64,000 nt of DNA, from assembly GCA_014075275.1 (NCBI GenBank), contig CP046179.1:1001932-1065931 (forward strand). The letters run 5' to 3'. Both the position numbers and the translations under genes were made by a program. The notes below the pieces were generated by a model that saw nothing but the letters and a program-made list of their open reading frames with translations, had not been told where the DNA came from and did not search any database. Shown in pieces: positions 18,521-27,637 of the stretch. Origin of the DNA: Boseongicola sp. GTDB lineage: Bacteria > Pseudomonadota > Alphaproteobacteria > Rhodobacterales > Rhodobacteraceae. Position 1 is the stretch's first letter; each line of letters starts with the position of its first letter.

Positions 18521-20137
18521 TTAACGCGAATGCCTTTGTATTGCCGCGACAAGTTGAGCGGTTGAACCGTCCTTTTCAGAAGCATCCTGGGTACCATTGA
18601 CCACTGGTTCCAAGGCAACGGCTAGTTCTTTGCCCAATTCAACTCCCCACTGATCATAGCTGTTGATCCCCAACATCGCGCCTTCGACGAATACGCGGTG
18701 CTCATAAAGCGCAATGATCTGACCCAATACAAACGGCGTCAGCTTTGGATACACCAAAGTAGTCGAGGGCCGGTTGCCCGGAAACACCCTGTGCCGGGCT
18801 TGGCGTTCAGCTTCGTCGCCAGTGGCACCTTTCGCAGCCATGATCGCACGCGCTTCATCCAGAGAACGGCCCCGCATCAAGGCTTCTGATTGAGCCAGAC
18901 AGTTTGCCACCAACAACGTGTGCTGATGCGCCAGATCATCTTCAAAGCCTTCAGCGCCCACCATAAATTCACAGGGCACAACACGCGTCCCCTGATGGAT
19001 CAACTGGTAAAATACATGCTGGCCGTTGGTGCCTAGTTCGCCCCATACAACCGGACCGCTATCAACGGTCAGATCGCTGCCGTCCATAGCAACGCGCTTA
19101 CCGTTACTCTCCATTTCCAGCTGTTGAAGATAGGCCGGAAGACGCGACAAGCGTTGCTCATAGGGAAGAACCGCGCGCGTGGTGTGACCAAGTCCTTGAT
19201 TGTGCCAGATACCCGTCAAGGCGAGCATGACTGGCAAGTTTTCCAAGGGTGTAGCACTGCGAAAGTGCAGATCCATCGCCTGACCACCGGACAAAAATGC
19301 CCGAAACGCCTCGCCTCCAATTGCGATCATCAACGGAAATCCAATTGGACCCCAAATCGAGTAGCGTCCGCCGACCCAGTCTTCGAACCCAAAAACCCGC
19401 GATGCATCAATCCCAAACGCGGTGGTTTTGTCGGTTGCCGAACTCAGTGCCGCAAACTGCGCACCGGGATTGGCGACCGTTTCGCTCATCCAAGCGCGAG
19501 CAGTCGCAGCATTCGTCATTGTTTCGATGGTTGTGAATGTTTTGGAGGCAACAACAACCAACGTCGTCGTCGCGTCCAGATTTCGAAGAACATCCGCTAT
19601 ATGCGCCCCATCGACGTTGGAAACATAATGGCAGTTGGGACCGTCGTGATAAGGCCCCATCGCCAGTGTCGCCATTGCTGGCCCAAGGTCTGAACCCCCG
19701 ATGCCAATATTGACTACATCTGTGATTTTGCCACCGGATCCAGTGAAACGACCTTCGCGAACGTCGCCTGCAAATGTCTCCATCCGGCCCAGTGTCGCCA
19801 ATACTTCGGGCATAACATTCTCGCCGTCCACGAAGACAGGATTGCCATCAAGGTTGCGGAGTGCAGTGTGCAGAACAGCGCGCCCCTCGGTATCGTTAAT
19901 CTTTGCCCCGTTGAACATGGCCTCGCGTCGAACTGGGACACCAGCTTCTTGGTGGAGGTCCAGCAACACTTGCCGCCCGTCCTCATCCATCGAGGTCTTC
20001 GAATAATCAAATAACAGATCGCCTGCCGAAACAGAGAAATCGGCGGCTCTATCTGCATCATCAAATCGCTTCAGGATTGGAGTTTGCGCGGCCTCACGGG
20101 CTGCAATGGATAGCGAAGTCCAGTTCATCTTGCTCAT
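18521..20137 (-). CDS. pgi: Glucose-6-phosphate isomerase
   Basis: 538 aa from the ATG at 20137 ([10 protein letters not shown]), 4 bp after pgl; an open stretch before it overlaps pgl and is not used. Marks: [45 protein letters not shown] and the active-site [29 protein letters not shown] and [15 protein letters not shown]-like end. It interconverts glucose-6-P and fructose-6-P. Third gene of zwf-pgl-pgi. Confidence 0.96.
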   Translation of the reverse strand: MSKMNWTSLSIAAREAAQTPILKRFDDADRAADFSVSAGDLLFDYSKTSMDEDGRQVLLDLHQEAGVPVRREAMFNGAKINDTEGRAVLHTALRNLDGNPVFVDGENVMPEVLATLGRMETFAGDVREGRFTGSGGKITDVVNIGIGGSDLGPAMATLAMGPYHDGPNCHYVSNVDGAHIADVLRNLDATTTLVVVASKTFTTIETMTNAATARAWMSETVANPGAQFAALSSATDKTTAFGIDASRVFGFEDWVGGRYSIWGPIGFPLMIAIGGEAFRAFLSGGQAMDLHFRSATPLENLPVMLALTGIWHNQGLGHTTRAVLPYEQRLSRLPAYLQQLEMESNGKRVAMDGSDLTVDSGPVVWGELGTNGQHVFYQLIHQGTRVVPCEFMVGAEGFEDDLAHQHTLLVANCLAQSEALMRGRSLDEARAIMAAKGATGDEAERQARHRVFPGNRPSTTLVYPKLTPFVLGQIIALYEHRVFVEGAMLGINSYDQWGVELGKELAVALEPVVNGTQDASEKDGSTAQLVAAIQRHSR

Positions 20138-20141
20138 CTCT

Positions 20142-20819
20142 TCAAGGCGCCCAATGAATGACCGCATGTCCCAGAACGGTAGAAATCGGAGCGTCTTCCG
20201 CTCCCAATTTTCGGGCTTTCTCAAGCGCTTCGCGCTTTGCATCGCCAGAAATCAATACATGTGTGCTCATAGCATGCTTCAGGACCGGCGCTGTCAGTGA
20301 CAAACGCGGCTCGAGGTCACCGCCAGACGGGGTGATGGCCATCATCGCCGGTGCATGTGCATCCAAAGCGGCTGGTAACTCTGGGGCGCCGGGGAACAGA
20401 GATGCAGTGTGCATGTCGGCACCCATCCCAAGCAGCAGGATCGAGATCGGCAGGTCTTTCGCCAACTTATCCAGGACCTCGGGCCAGTCATTGTCAGTCT
20501 CAGGCACCAGACGTATGAAATTCGCCTTGGCGGCCCGCCCCGTCAAAAGGCGCTCACGAACCAGACGTTCATTGGATCGCGGATGATCCGCCGGCACCCG
20601 GCGTTCATCGGTAAGTAGAACGTTAACCCGTGGCCAATCCAGATCAGCTGCAGACAGGGCATCAAACATCGGCCCCGGCGTTGTTCCGCCCGGAACGGCT
20701 AACGATACGGTGTCATGTTCCAAAAGATGTGTGTTCAACTCGCCAGCAATTCGGTTTGCCAGATCCATCATCATCATTTCAGCATCGGGGTATTCAATCA
20801 GTTCCATTGCGCTGCCCAT
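20142..20819 (-). CDS. pgl: 6-phosphogluconolactonase
   Basis: 225 aa (or 221 from the ATG at 20807). Family marks: [32 protein letters not shown] and [18 protein letters not shown]. It hydrolyses 6-phosphogluconolactone, the product of the zwf enzyme, to 6-phosphogluconate. It sits 13 bp after zwf and 4 bp before pgi. The usual loop reads [10 protein letters not shown] rather than GMGxDGHTAS, a conservative change near the active site. Confidence 0.95.
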   Translation of the reverse strand: MGSAMELIEYPDAEMMMMDLANRIAGELNTHLLEHDTVSLAVPGGTTPGPMFDALSAADLDWPRVNVLLTDERRVPADHPRSNERLVRERLLTGRAAKANFIRLVPETDNDWPEVLDKLAKDLPISILLLGMGADMHTASLFPGAPELPAALDAHAPAMMAITPSGGDLEPRLSLTAPVLKHAMSTHVLISGDAKREALEKARKLGAEDAPISTVLGHAVIHWAP

Positions 20820-20832
20820 TAAAATCGCGTCG

Positions 20833-22287
20833 TTATGCCTTGATTTCCAACCACTTCCGCCCTTCGCGATACATCAGAACAGCGGCATCTTCCGGACCAG
20901 TCGAGTCAACTTCATAAGTTTGCGGCTTCTCACCGCGATTGGTCCATCCTTCGATGAGCGGATCCGTCCAGGCCCACGCAGCTTCGACCTCGTCGCCGCG
21001 CATAAACAATGTCTGGTTGCCTCGGATCACGTCCATAATCAGGCGTTCGTAAGCATCCGGCACGTTGTCTGCTTCCGGACCCAGTGCCTCGGCAAATGTC
21101 ATGTCCAGCGGAACATCCACAAGACGCATGCCCCCTGGACCCGGTTCCTTAATCGTCACACCCAGCGTCATACCTTCGTTGGGCTGCAAACGAATGGACA
21201 GAATATTTCGGTGATGTCCCGCATCCTGGCCAAAGATCGAATGCGGGGCATCCTTAAAGACAATCGCGATTTCCGAAGCCCGCCCCTTTAGGCGCTTTCC
21301 CGTGCGCAGATAAAATGGCACTCCGGCCCACCGCCAGTTCGAGACGGTCAACTTCATTGCAATGAAGCTTTCGGTAATGCTGTCTGGGTTGCCGACTTCG
21401 TCCAGATAGCTTTCGCCCGACACATTGCTCACATATTGGCCCCGCACAATATCATCGCGTTCAATGGGCTCTAACGCACGAATAACTTTGAGCTTTTCGT
21501 CGCGAACGGCATCAGGGTTAAACCGCGACGGCGGTTCCATAGCGATCAGGCACAAAAGTTGCATCAGGTGATTTTGAACCATATCGCGCATAGCACCTGA
21601 TTTATCGTAATAGGCGCCCCTGCCCCCAATCCCGACTGTTTCAGCCACTGTGATCTGCACATGATCCACGTATTGGGCGTTCCAAAGGGGTTCGAACAGG
21701 ACATTCCCAAAGCGAACAGCCATAAGGTTCTGAACGGTTTCTTTGCCCAGATAGTGATCAATCCGATAGATCTGTTTTTCGTCGAAATGGTCGCGCAATG
21801 TCGCGTTCAACTCTTGTGCAGTGACCAGATCACGCCCAAAGGGCTTTTCAACGACGATCCGCGCCAATGGACCGGCTATCCCGTTGGAATGCAAGCGCTC
21901 TGCAAGGGCCCCGAACAGACTTGGACCAACCGAAAAGTAGAACGCCTGCACAACATCATAGCGCACAAGTTCCTTCAGCTTCGACCAGCCACCCTCGCCC
22001 GTTGCATCGATGGAAACATAGTTCAGCCTTGCGAGGAACCGGTCCACATCGGCCTGCGGGCGATTTGAAGGTTCGACGAATTCCTCGAAGGCGCCTTGAA
22101 TAAGTGCGCGAAACCCATCGTCGTCCATATCAGATCGGGCTGCTCCGATAATACGGGCGTCATCCGGCATCTGACCCGACCGAAAACGTCGAAACAGGCC
22201 TGGCAGGATCTTACGGCGCGCCAAATCGCCCGTGCCGCCAAAGATTACCAGATCAAACGTATCCACTGGAATGACGCGCGAAACCAT
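20833..22287 (-). CDS. zwf: Glucose-6-phosphate 1-dehydrogenase
   Basis: 484 aa, standard length. NADP-binding FGGTGDLARRKILPGLF (14-30), the substrate-binding RIDHYLGKETVQNL with catalytic His/Lys, and the EKPFGRDL block are present. It oxidises glucose-6-P to 6-phosphogluconolactone and feeds the Entner-Doudoroff route, the main sugar pathway in most Roseobacters; edd and eda are not in this window. First gene of zwf-pgl-pgi; an inverted repeat that could be an operator lies 23 bp upstream of the start. Confidence 0.97.
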   Translation of the reverse strand: MVSRVIPVDTFDLVIFGGTGDLARRKILPGLFRRFRSGQMPDDARIIGAARSDMDDDGFRALIQGAFEEFVEPSNRPQADVDRFLARLNYVSIDATGEGGWSKLKELVRYDVVQAFYFSVGPSLFGALAERLHSNGIAGPLARIVVEKPFGRDLVTAQELNATLRDHFDEKQIYRIDHYLGKETVQNLMAVRFGNVLFEPLWNAQYVDHVQITVAETVGIGGRGAYYDKSGAMRDMVQNHLMQLLCLIAMEPPSRFNPDAVRDEKLKVIRALEPIERDDIVRGQYVSNVSGESYLDEVGNPDSITESFIAMKLTVSNWRWAGVPFYLRTGKRLKGRASEIAIVFKDAPHSIFGQDAGHHRNILSIRLQPNEGMTLGVTIKEPGPGGMRLVDVPLDMTFAEALGPEADNVPDAYERLIMDVIRGNQTLFMRGDEVEAAWAWTDPLIEGWTNRGEKPQTYEVDSTGPEDAAVLMYREGRKWLEIKA

Positions 22288-22309
22288 TGCTCAATCCCTC
22301 AAATTCTCA

Positions 22310-22327
22310 GTTAGTATTACCGCTAAC
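22310..22327 (-). promoter_or_regulatory. Inverted repeat before zwf, possible operator
   Basis: GTTAG-TATTACCG-CTAAC, five-base arms, 23 bp upstream of the zwf ATG. LacI-type sugar regulators often use TTAGC/GCTAA half-sites; the regulator itself is not in the window. Confidence 0.35.
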
Positions 22328-22476
22328 ATTCAATTGCCGCAGCCGATAACCGGAATTCATCACCAAGTCCAGACTGGTCTTGGCACATCACAACTGCGTG
22401 GTAATGAAAACCTTTATCTTTCCGACCCACACTTCAAGCCCTAACTAAGTCGCAACCGACGTCTGAGAGGCGGAAA

Positions 22477-23430
22477 ATGAAAGACCAAATCGACATTCGG
22501 GCGAATGCTCACAAATTTCAGGACCCGTTCTTGACGGCAAAGGGTGAAGACCGCGCCGAGGTGGCGCTCACCAATCCTGAAACCTTGTGGTTCAACACCG
22601 GCACGCTGTGCAACATCGAATGCGCAAGCTGCTATATCCAGTCGTCGCCCACCAATGACCGGTTGGTCTATATTACTGCCGATGAAGTGTCTGACTATCT
22701 GGACCAGCTGGAATTTCGCAATTGGAATGTTCGTGAAATTGCCTTTACCGGCGGCGAGCCTTTCATGAACCCTGACATGATCGAAATCACCCGTCGATCT
22801 CTGGCACGCGGATACGAGGTTCTTATCCTGACGAATGCGATGCGCCCGATGATGCGCAAAGCCGTAAAAGCTGGGCTGGTCGATCTCCAAAATCAATTTG
22901 GCGACAAACTTACCTTGCGAATATCCGTCGACCACTGGAGCGCCAAACATCACGATGTCGAGCGCGGCATAGGCAGTTTTGATCGCACACTGGACGGCAT
23001 GCGATGGCTTAAAAGTGCCGGCATCCGAATGGCAGTCGCTGGGCGCACCGTCTGGGGCGAAACCGAAGCCCAATCCCGCGAAGGTTATGCGCGTCTTTAT
23101 GCAAGCGAAGGGTTTGACATCGAAGCACAGAACCCCGGCATGACGGTTTTATTCCCAGAAATGGATGAAACCGTCGAGGTGCCTGAAATCACTGCTGCGT
23201 GTTGGGGCATCCTTGGTAAATCCCCTGATGCGGTGATGTGCTCATCGTCCCGCATGGTGGTCAAACGCAAAGGCGCAGAAAAGCCAGCGGTCCTTGCCTG
23301 CACCCTTCTGCCCTACGATGCTGAATTTGAACTTGGCACTACTCTGGAAGAGGCTGAAAAACCTGTGCGCCTCAATCATCCGCATTGCGCCAAATTTTGT
23401 GTCCTCGGCGGCGCCAGCTGCTCGGCCTGA
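22477..23430 (+). CDS. Radical SAM protein with C-terminal Cys motif
   Basis: 317 aa. The cluster motif CxxxCxxC is at 45-52 (CNIECASC), the SAM-binding GGEPF follows at about 91-95. The C-terminus has extra Cys: ACTLLPYD and HPHCAKFCVLGGASC, possible ligands of an auxiliary cluster. It belongs to the broad SPASM/Twitch-like radical SAM group, but the substrate is not evident and no peptide substrate gene was seen nearby. Good Shine-Dalgarno (GAGGCGG) before the ATG. Stands alone, divergent from zwf. Confidence 0.85.
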   Translation: MKDQIDIRANAHKFQDPFLTAKGEDRAEVALTNPETLWFNTGTLCNIECASCYIQSSPTNDRLVYITADEVSDYLDQLEFRNWNVREIAFTGGEPFMNPDMIEITRRSLARGYEVLILTNAMRPMMRKAVKAGLVDLQNQFGDKLTLRISVDHWSAKHHDVERGIGSFDRTLDGMRWLKSAGIRMAVAGRTVWGETEAQSREGYARLYASEGFDIEAQNPGMTVLFPEMDETVEVPEITAACWGILGKSPDAVMCSSSRMVVKRKGAEKPAVLACTLLPYDAEFELGTTLEEAEKPVRLNHPHCAKFCVLGGASCSA

Positions 23431-23451
23431 AATTACGCCTGATCCATAGCA

Positions 23452-23512
23452 CTTTCTTTCTGGCAAAATACTCCGGGGAGTCGCCCGAAAGGGCGGCAGG
23501 GCAGCACCCCTG
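23452..23512 (+). repeat. Dispersed AAATACTCC repeat, copy B
   Basis: CTTTCTTTCTGGC, then AAAATACTCCGGGG (23465-23478), then GC-rich hairpins. Lies in the tail-to-tail gap of the radical SAM and HNH genes. Confidence 0.7.
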
Positions 23513-23522
23513 TTAATCAAAT

Positions 23523-23545
23523 GGCCGCGCCCAACAGGCGCGGCC
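23523..23545. terminator. Hairpin between convergent genes, possible two-way terminator
   Basis: Perfect 9-bp stem GGCCGCGCC / GGCGCGGCC with a 5-nt loop. No real T-run on either side (ATTTGATT on the minus strand), so efficiency is doubtful. Confidence 0.4.
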
Positions 23546-23575
23546 TCGTCTCGGCCGACAAAGGCGGGTTGAAAT

Positions 23576-24160
23576 CTATTCTTCCAGTTCCGCGTCCCAG
23601 TATAGAAAATCGACCCAGGTCGCATGCAAATGGTTCGGCGGAAATTTTCGACCAGTATTGCGCAATTCTTCGGCGGCCGGTCGCCGTGGCGGACGTTGCA
23701 AAGACATCCCCACCTGCCGCAAAGACCGTGACCCTTTTTTGAGGTTACACCTGGAACAAGCCGCCACCACATTTTCCCAACTGGTGATCCCGCCACGCGC
23801 GCGGGGCACGACATGATCGAAAGTCAGATCACCGCGTGCGCCGCAATACTGGCAGCAAAACTGATCCCGCAAGAATAAATTAAACCGCGTAAAGGCCACT
23901 CGTTTCTGGGGTTGCACATAGTCCTTCAGAACCACAACCGATGGTATCTTGATCTCGGTTGAAGGACTGCGCACCACCTTGTCGTATTCCGCAACAATAT
24001 CCACGCGGTCTAACCAGACCGCTTTGATCGCATCCTGCCAGGGCCATAGCGACAAAGGGTAATACGACAAAGGTCTGTAATCCGCATTCAACACAAGTGC
24101 CGGATTGTGTCGTAGAGAATTCGGCTCCCGCACGAAACTCGTTCTGAATTCTGTATTCAT
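23576..24160 (-). CDS. HNH endonuclease family protein
   Basis: 194 aa from the ATG at 24160 (MNTEFRTSFVREP); longer starts are not supported. The HNH zinc-finger nuclease core is complete: CQYCG, LTFDHVVPRARGG with DHV, SWENVVAACSRCN with the second CxxC and KKGSRSL. The N-terminal half (ALVLNADYRPLSYYPLSLWPWQDA) is typical of a conserved stand-alone HNH group common in alphaproteobacteria and actinobacteria. Biological role unknown; no phage genes are nearby, so a housekeeping repair role is as likely as mobility. Confidence 0.88.
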   Translation of the reverse strand: MNTEFRTSFVREPNSLRHNPALVLNADYRPLSYYPLSLWPWQDAIKAVWLDRVDIVAEYDKVVRSPSTEIKIPSVVVLKDYVQPQKRVAFTRFNLFLRDQFCCQYCGARGDLTFDHVVPRARGGITSWENVVAACSRCNLKKGSRSLRQVGMSLQRPPRRPAAEELRNTGRKFPPNHLHATWVDFLYWDAELEE

Positions 24161-24367
24161 ACCAAACTCCGATGCCGCCCAAACTGCTCTTTTTTGGCAC
24201 CCGGACGGGACGGCCCGTCCCGGCATTTGCATCGGACTATATATGGCGCTCGCTATCAGGCAAGCCTCATTATCTAGCTCGGTCCATGCCTATATGCCGG
24301 AACTGAATGACTATTTTGTGACGGTATGCGGAACATTCAGCGGAAACCCCTTCGAGAAAGGCACGCT

Positions 24368-25039
24368 TTAGTCAGAGGGATTTGGGTTCAACGCCTCATG
24401 AATAAAGCCCAATGCAATTGACAGCCCGTCCGGTGCAATTCCATGGGCCGTCCCTTCCATGACATGACCAAAGACCTGAAACTCGGCACCTTGCAGCGCG
24501 GCACCGGCATTTTGCATTTCCTCAAAGGGAACTACATCATCGGCGTCGCCGTGGACCAACAATACTGGCGGTCTGGACAAAGTCTCTGATTGCAGTGCCT
24601 CGGGGAACATCAAGCGTCCGGAAAACCCAACGATACCTGCCACAGGTTCCGCCCGGCGCGGCGCGACATGTAGGCTCATCATCGTGCCCTGAGAGAATCC
24701 GAACAGCACCAGCCGATCTGGCGACAAGCCCTCGTCTGCCAACACCTTGTCAATAAAATCATTCAGGACCTTGGCCGACCGCATCAACCCTTCCGCAGCA
24801 GCACTTTCAGACGAACCGTCGATCCACGGTATCGGGAACCACTGGAACCCCATCGGATTGGCCATTGAACGATCCGGTGCATTCGGCGCGACAAAAACTG
24901 TATCCGGTAGATGCTGCGCCAGAGGCTCAGCCAACCCCAGTAAATCACCTCCATCAGCCCCATAGCCGTGCAGGAACATGACAACAGAGCTATCTTCGCC
25001 CGATGCCGACCCACGCCGCTTAAATTCTAATTCGCTCAC
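24368..25039 (-). CDS. Carboxylesterase/phospholipase family hydrolase
   Basis: 223 aa alpha/beta hydrolase of the small carboxylesterase (YpfH/Abhydrolase_2) type. Oxyanion region FLHGYGADGGD (22-32), nucleophile GFSQG (Ser116), acid in HGDADDVVP, and His in GTAHGI near the end make a full triad. Cytoplasmic, no signal. Its start overlaps the end of the glycosylase gene by 4 bp (ATGA), so it is the second gene of a coupled pair. Confidence 0.9.
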   Translation of the reverse strand: MSELEFKRRGSASGEDSSVVMFLHGYGADGGDLLGLAEPLAQHLPDTVFVAPNAPDRSMANPMGFQWFPIPWIDGSSESAAAEGLMRSAKVLNDFIDKVLADEGLSPDRLVLFGFSQGTMMSLHVAPRRAEPVAGIVGFSGRLMFPEALQSETLSRPPVLLVHGDADDVVPFEEMQNAGAALQGAEFQVFGHVMEGTAHGIAPDGLSIALGFIHEALNPNPSD

Positions 25040-25674
25040 CGGATGCCCTCGCGTTTTTTATCCACTCGGTAGTAGGCCCACAAAAGCCGGGCCGCAACTC
25101 CTCGCCAGGGTGCCCAATCTTCAGACATCCGCCGCAGCTCTTTTTCGCTTGGGCGGTCTGGCAGATCGAACAAAACCCTCGCCGATTCCTGCAGTGCCAA
25201 ATCACCCGGCGCAAAGACATCCGCCCGGCCCAACGAGAACATTGCATAGATCTCGGCCGTCCAGGCCCCAATCCCAGGCACCTCGATCAAGGTCTTGATC
25301 ACATCGCCAGTTGGCATGGTTCTGAGACCCTGAAAACGAATACCGGATTCTGACAACGCCCGCGCATATCGAATTTTCTGACGCGACAGTCCACAGGCCC
25401 GCAATTCGTCGTCGCTGGCCCATTTGATCTTGCGCGGGCCGGTCAGACCCGCTGCCTTCAAGCGCCCCCAAATAGCATTTGCGGCCGCAACTGAAACCTG
25501 TTGGCTGACAATCGCATCCAACAGCGACGCAAACCCGTCGCTGCGCAACCGCAACGGCAAAGGGCCGGTCAATTCCAACGCCTGAGCAAACCTCTGGTCG
25601 TGACCCGCCAACCAATCAGCGCCTTCGGCAACGCAGGCAGGTGTTTTGATTATCCGACCAACAGAGTTGTCCAC
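25036..25674 (-). CDS. DNA-3-methyladenine glycosylase II (AlkA-like)
   Basis: 212 aa from a GTG at 25674, chosen because a strong AGGGGGG lies just upstream and VGRIIKTPACVAEGADWL is the usual N-terminus; the open frame running back to 26118 is the antisense shadow of the MFS gene. HhH-GPD core: LLDAIVSQQVSVAAANAIWGRL, the hairpin LIEVPGIGAWTAEIYAMF and the catalytic Asp in FAPGDLALQES. It removes alkylated bases. Translation is coupled to the esterase by a 4-bp overlap. Confidence 0.88.
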   Translation of the reverse strand: MDNSVGRIIKTPACVAEGADWLAGHDQRFAQALELTGPLPLRLRSDGFASLLDAIVSQQVSVAAANAIWGRLKAAGLTGPRKIKWASDDELRACGLSRQKIRYARALSESGIRFQGLRTMPTGDVIKTLIEVPGIGAWTAEIYAMFSLGRADVFAPGDLALQESARVLFDLPDRPSEKELRRMSEDWAPWRGVAARLLWAYYRVDKKREGIR

Positions 25675-25804
25675 TCGTCCCCCCTGAACCGTTGTGTGCA
25701 GTCGCTGAAACCTACCCCCCGGCCACGCCATTTGAAAGCACAAGTCACGTGACGATTTCTGCACAGTGAAGTGTCTTGCCGCCATTCTGGCACAGGCATA
25801 TGCA

Positions 25805-26884
25805 ATGCCCATGACCGAAGCTCCGAACGATAGCCGCACGCGGCGCAATGTGATGGTTTTGATCGCCGCACAGGCCGTTCTGGGCTCGCAGATGCCAATG
25901 ATATTCATCGTTGGTGGTCTGGCCGGGCAATCGCTAGCGCCAAATATCTGTCTGGCAACGCTGCCGATTTCGCTGATTATCGTCGGATCAATGCTTACGG
26001 CGTCGCCATTGTCGGCTGTCATGCAGCGCTTTGGACGCAAGGCCGGGTTCTTCGTTGGCGTCACCGGCGGAACCTTGGGCGCCGCAATTGGTGCAGCCGG
26101 GCTTTTAAGCGCAATCATTGGGCCGCAACTTGTTAAAGTGACTGCCGAAGCTATGGTGGTGCCGTTTTTGGGGACCTATCTGGCGGTCATCGCGTTGAAT
26201 ATCATCGGCTCGTCGGTGTTTTTGTTCCTCGACACGCCAAGGCCACGCAAAAACCCCGAAGCATCTGGCCCCGGACGGTCCCGGTGGGAATTGCTGAAGA
26301 CACCCGAAGTTGCGGTCGCCATCATCATCGCTATGGTTGCCTATGCCTTGATGAACCTTGTCATGACATCGACTCCGTTGGCCGTCGTAGGCTGCGGATA
26401 CACGACACATAACGCAGCTGATGTGGTCATGGGCCACGTTCTGGCGATGTTCGCTCCCTCATTCGTAACCGGTCATTTAATCCACCGGTTTGGCACCGAA
26501 CGCATTATTGCGATTGGTCTGATCATTCTCTTTGGCGCAGGTGCCGTCGCTTTGGCGGGCACCGAACTCATGAACTTCTTTATCGCCCTGATCTTATTGG
26601 GCCTCGGCTGGAATTTCACGTTCATTGGGGCCACGACCATGCTTTCCCACACACACACACAGGAAGAACGCGGGCGTGTTCAGGGGATGAACGACATGAT
26701 GGTAATGGGGGGCGTCACCGTTGCCTCGCTGTCATCCGGCGGTCTGATGAATTGTTCGGGCGGCGATGTTGTTCAGGGTTGGAATGCCGTTAATCTGGCG
26801 ATGGGTCCATTCCTGGTGTTGGCTGGTGGTGCGCTAATCTGGCTGTTGCTTCGCGCGCGCAACAGCGACGGGCTGGCGTCCTGA
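25805..26884 (+). CDS. MFS transporter, apparently missing one membrane segment
   Basis: 359 aa from the ATG at 25805 (an ATG at 25766 would add 13 residues). Major facilitator of the group related to RfnT-like transporters, normally about 400-410 aa. Helices 1, 2 and 3 are clear, then GGTLGAAIGA runs straight into AGLLSAIIGPQLVK, which in relatives starts helix 5; the helix 4 region with its YRFAAADTA-type motif seems absent. Helices 7-12 look normal. The frame is open, so an in-frame deletion of about 45-50 residues near 26094-26104 is inferred. Transport activity is doubtful; substrate unknown. Confidence 0.75.
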   Translation: MPMTEAPNDSRTRRNVMVLIAAQAVLGSQMPMIFIVGGLAGQSLAPNICLATLPISLIIVGSMLTASPLSAVMQRFGRKAGFFVGVTGGTLGAAIGAAGLLSAIIGPQLVKVTAEAMVVPFLGTYLAVIALNIIGSSVFLFLDTPRPRKNPEASGPGRSRWELLKTPEVAVAIIIAMVAYALMNLVMTSTPLAVVGCGYTTHNAADVVMGHVLAMFAPSFVTGHLIHRFGTERIIAIGLIILFGAGAVALAGTELMNFFIALILLGLGWNFTFIGATTMLSHTHTQEERGRVQGMNDMMVMGGVTVASLSSGGLMNCSGGDVVQGWNAVNLAMGPFLVLAGGALIWLLLRARNSDGLAS

Positions 26885-26893
26885 CGGGAGCGT

Positions 26894-27637
26894 TCAGAGC
26901 TTCAACGACTGCCAAAGCAAGCTGACACGCTTTCTAATTTCAACCCGATCCAATTCGCCGTTCGCAACGCGCGAGGGATCGGCAATGACCTGATTGAGAA
27001 TTGCTCGAGATCGCCAACCTGAAAGCGCTGCGACTCGCGCCAGCTTATCAATCTCAGCAAGGCGCAGTTCCGACAATCCATCCCGCGCCAACTGCCGAAT
27101 GGCGTCCGCACGCCCATCCACCAAGGGCACCCTACCCCGCGATTCCAGCTTTGGAATTGCGGCAAAGAAATTCGCCAAGGCAGAGGTCTTGCCGACGGCG
27201 CGGACGCCGTTTTCAGATGAACTTCCCAAAGCGCGCGCGGTTACCCACATCAGACCGCCACCGGTGTCACCCAGATACTCAGAAAAATGCCCCGCATCCT
27301 CGAAAGCATCCTTGTAGATATCCCAACGGCGGGCTTGCACAGCTTTATCCAGAACCTCGCACGCGGTCTCATCAAGCACTGCCGCCAACGGCGTGGTGAC
27401 CTCATGTTTGCGCACCGTTGTGCCGCTGGCAATTTCTTCCAAGGCGTCCCGCCACCATTGCAGGCGCATCTCAGCAATCATCGGCTCTTCTGTCACCCAG
27501 GGCGCGCGCGCAACCTCAACATTAAATGCATAGATGGGAAACAAGATCTCCCGTGCCGCAACTGGCACCGCCATCGCAGCGCGAAACCTGTCGGGGTCGC
27601 CCTTGCGAACGATGTCAGCGCAAGCCTGCAGGCTCAC
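26894..27637 (-). CDS. Squalene/phytoene synthase family protein
   Basis: 247 aa. Family traits: FPIYAFNVEVARAPWVTEEPMIAEMRLQWWRDAL and YLGDTGGGLMWVTARALG. The usual Asp-rich DxxxD prenyl-diphosphate sites are weak or altered, as in the NDUFAF6-like branch that assists complex I assembly rather than making carotenoids. Which role applies cannot be settled from sequence. Its start overlaps the cimA stop by 4 bp; last gene of cysS-cimA-this gene. Confidence 0.8.
   Translation of the reverse strand: MSLQACADIVRKGDPDRFRAAMAVPVAAREILFPIYAFNVEVARAPWVTEEPMIAEMRLQWWRDALEEIASGTTVRKHEVTTPLAAVLDETACEVLDKAVQARRWDIYKDAFEDAGHFSEYLGDTGGGLMWVTARALGSSSENGVRAVGKTSALANFFAAIPKLESRGRVPLVDGRADAIRQLARDGLSELRLAEIDKLARVAALSGWRSRAILNQVIADPSRVANGELDRVEIRKRVSLLWQSLKL

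Noticed and set aside
25675-26118. Upstream extension of the AlkA-like gene
   Set aside because: It runs antisense through the MFS gene start; the GTG at 25674 with a strong Shine-Dalgarno explains the real start.
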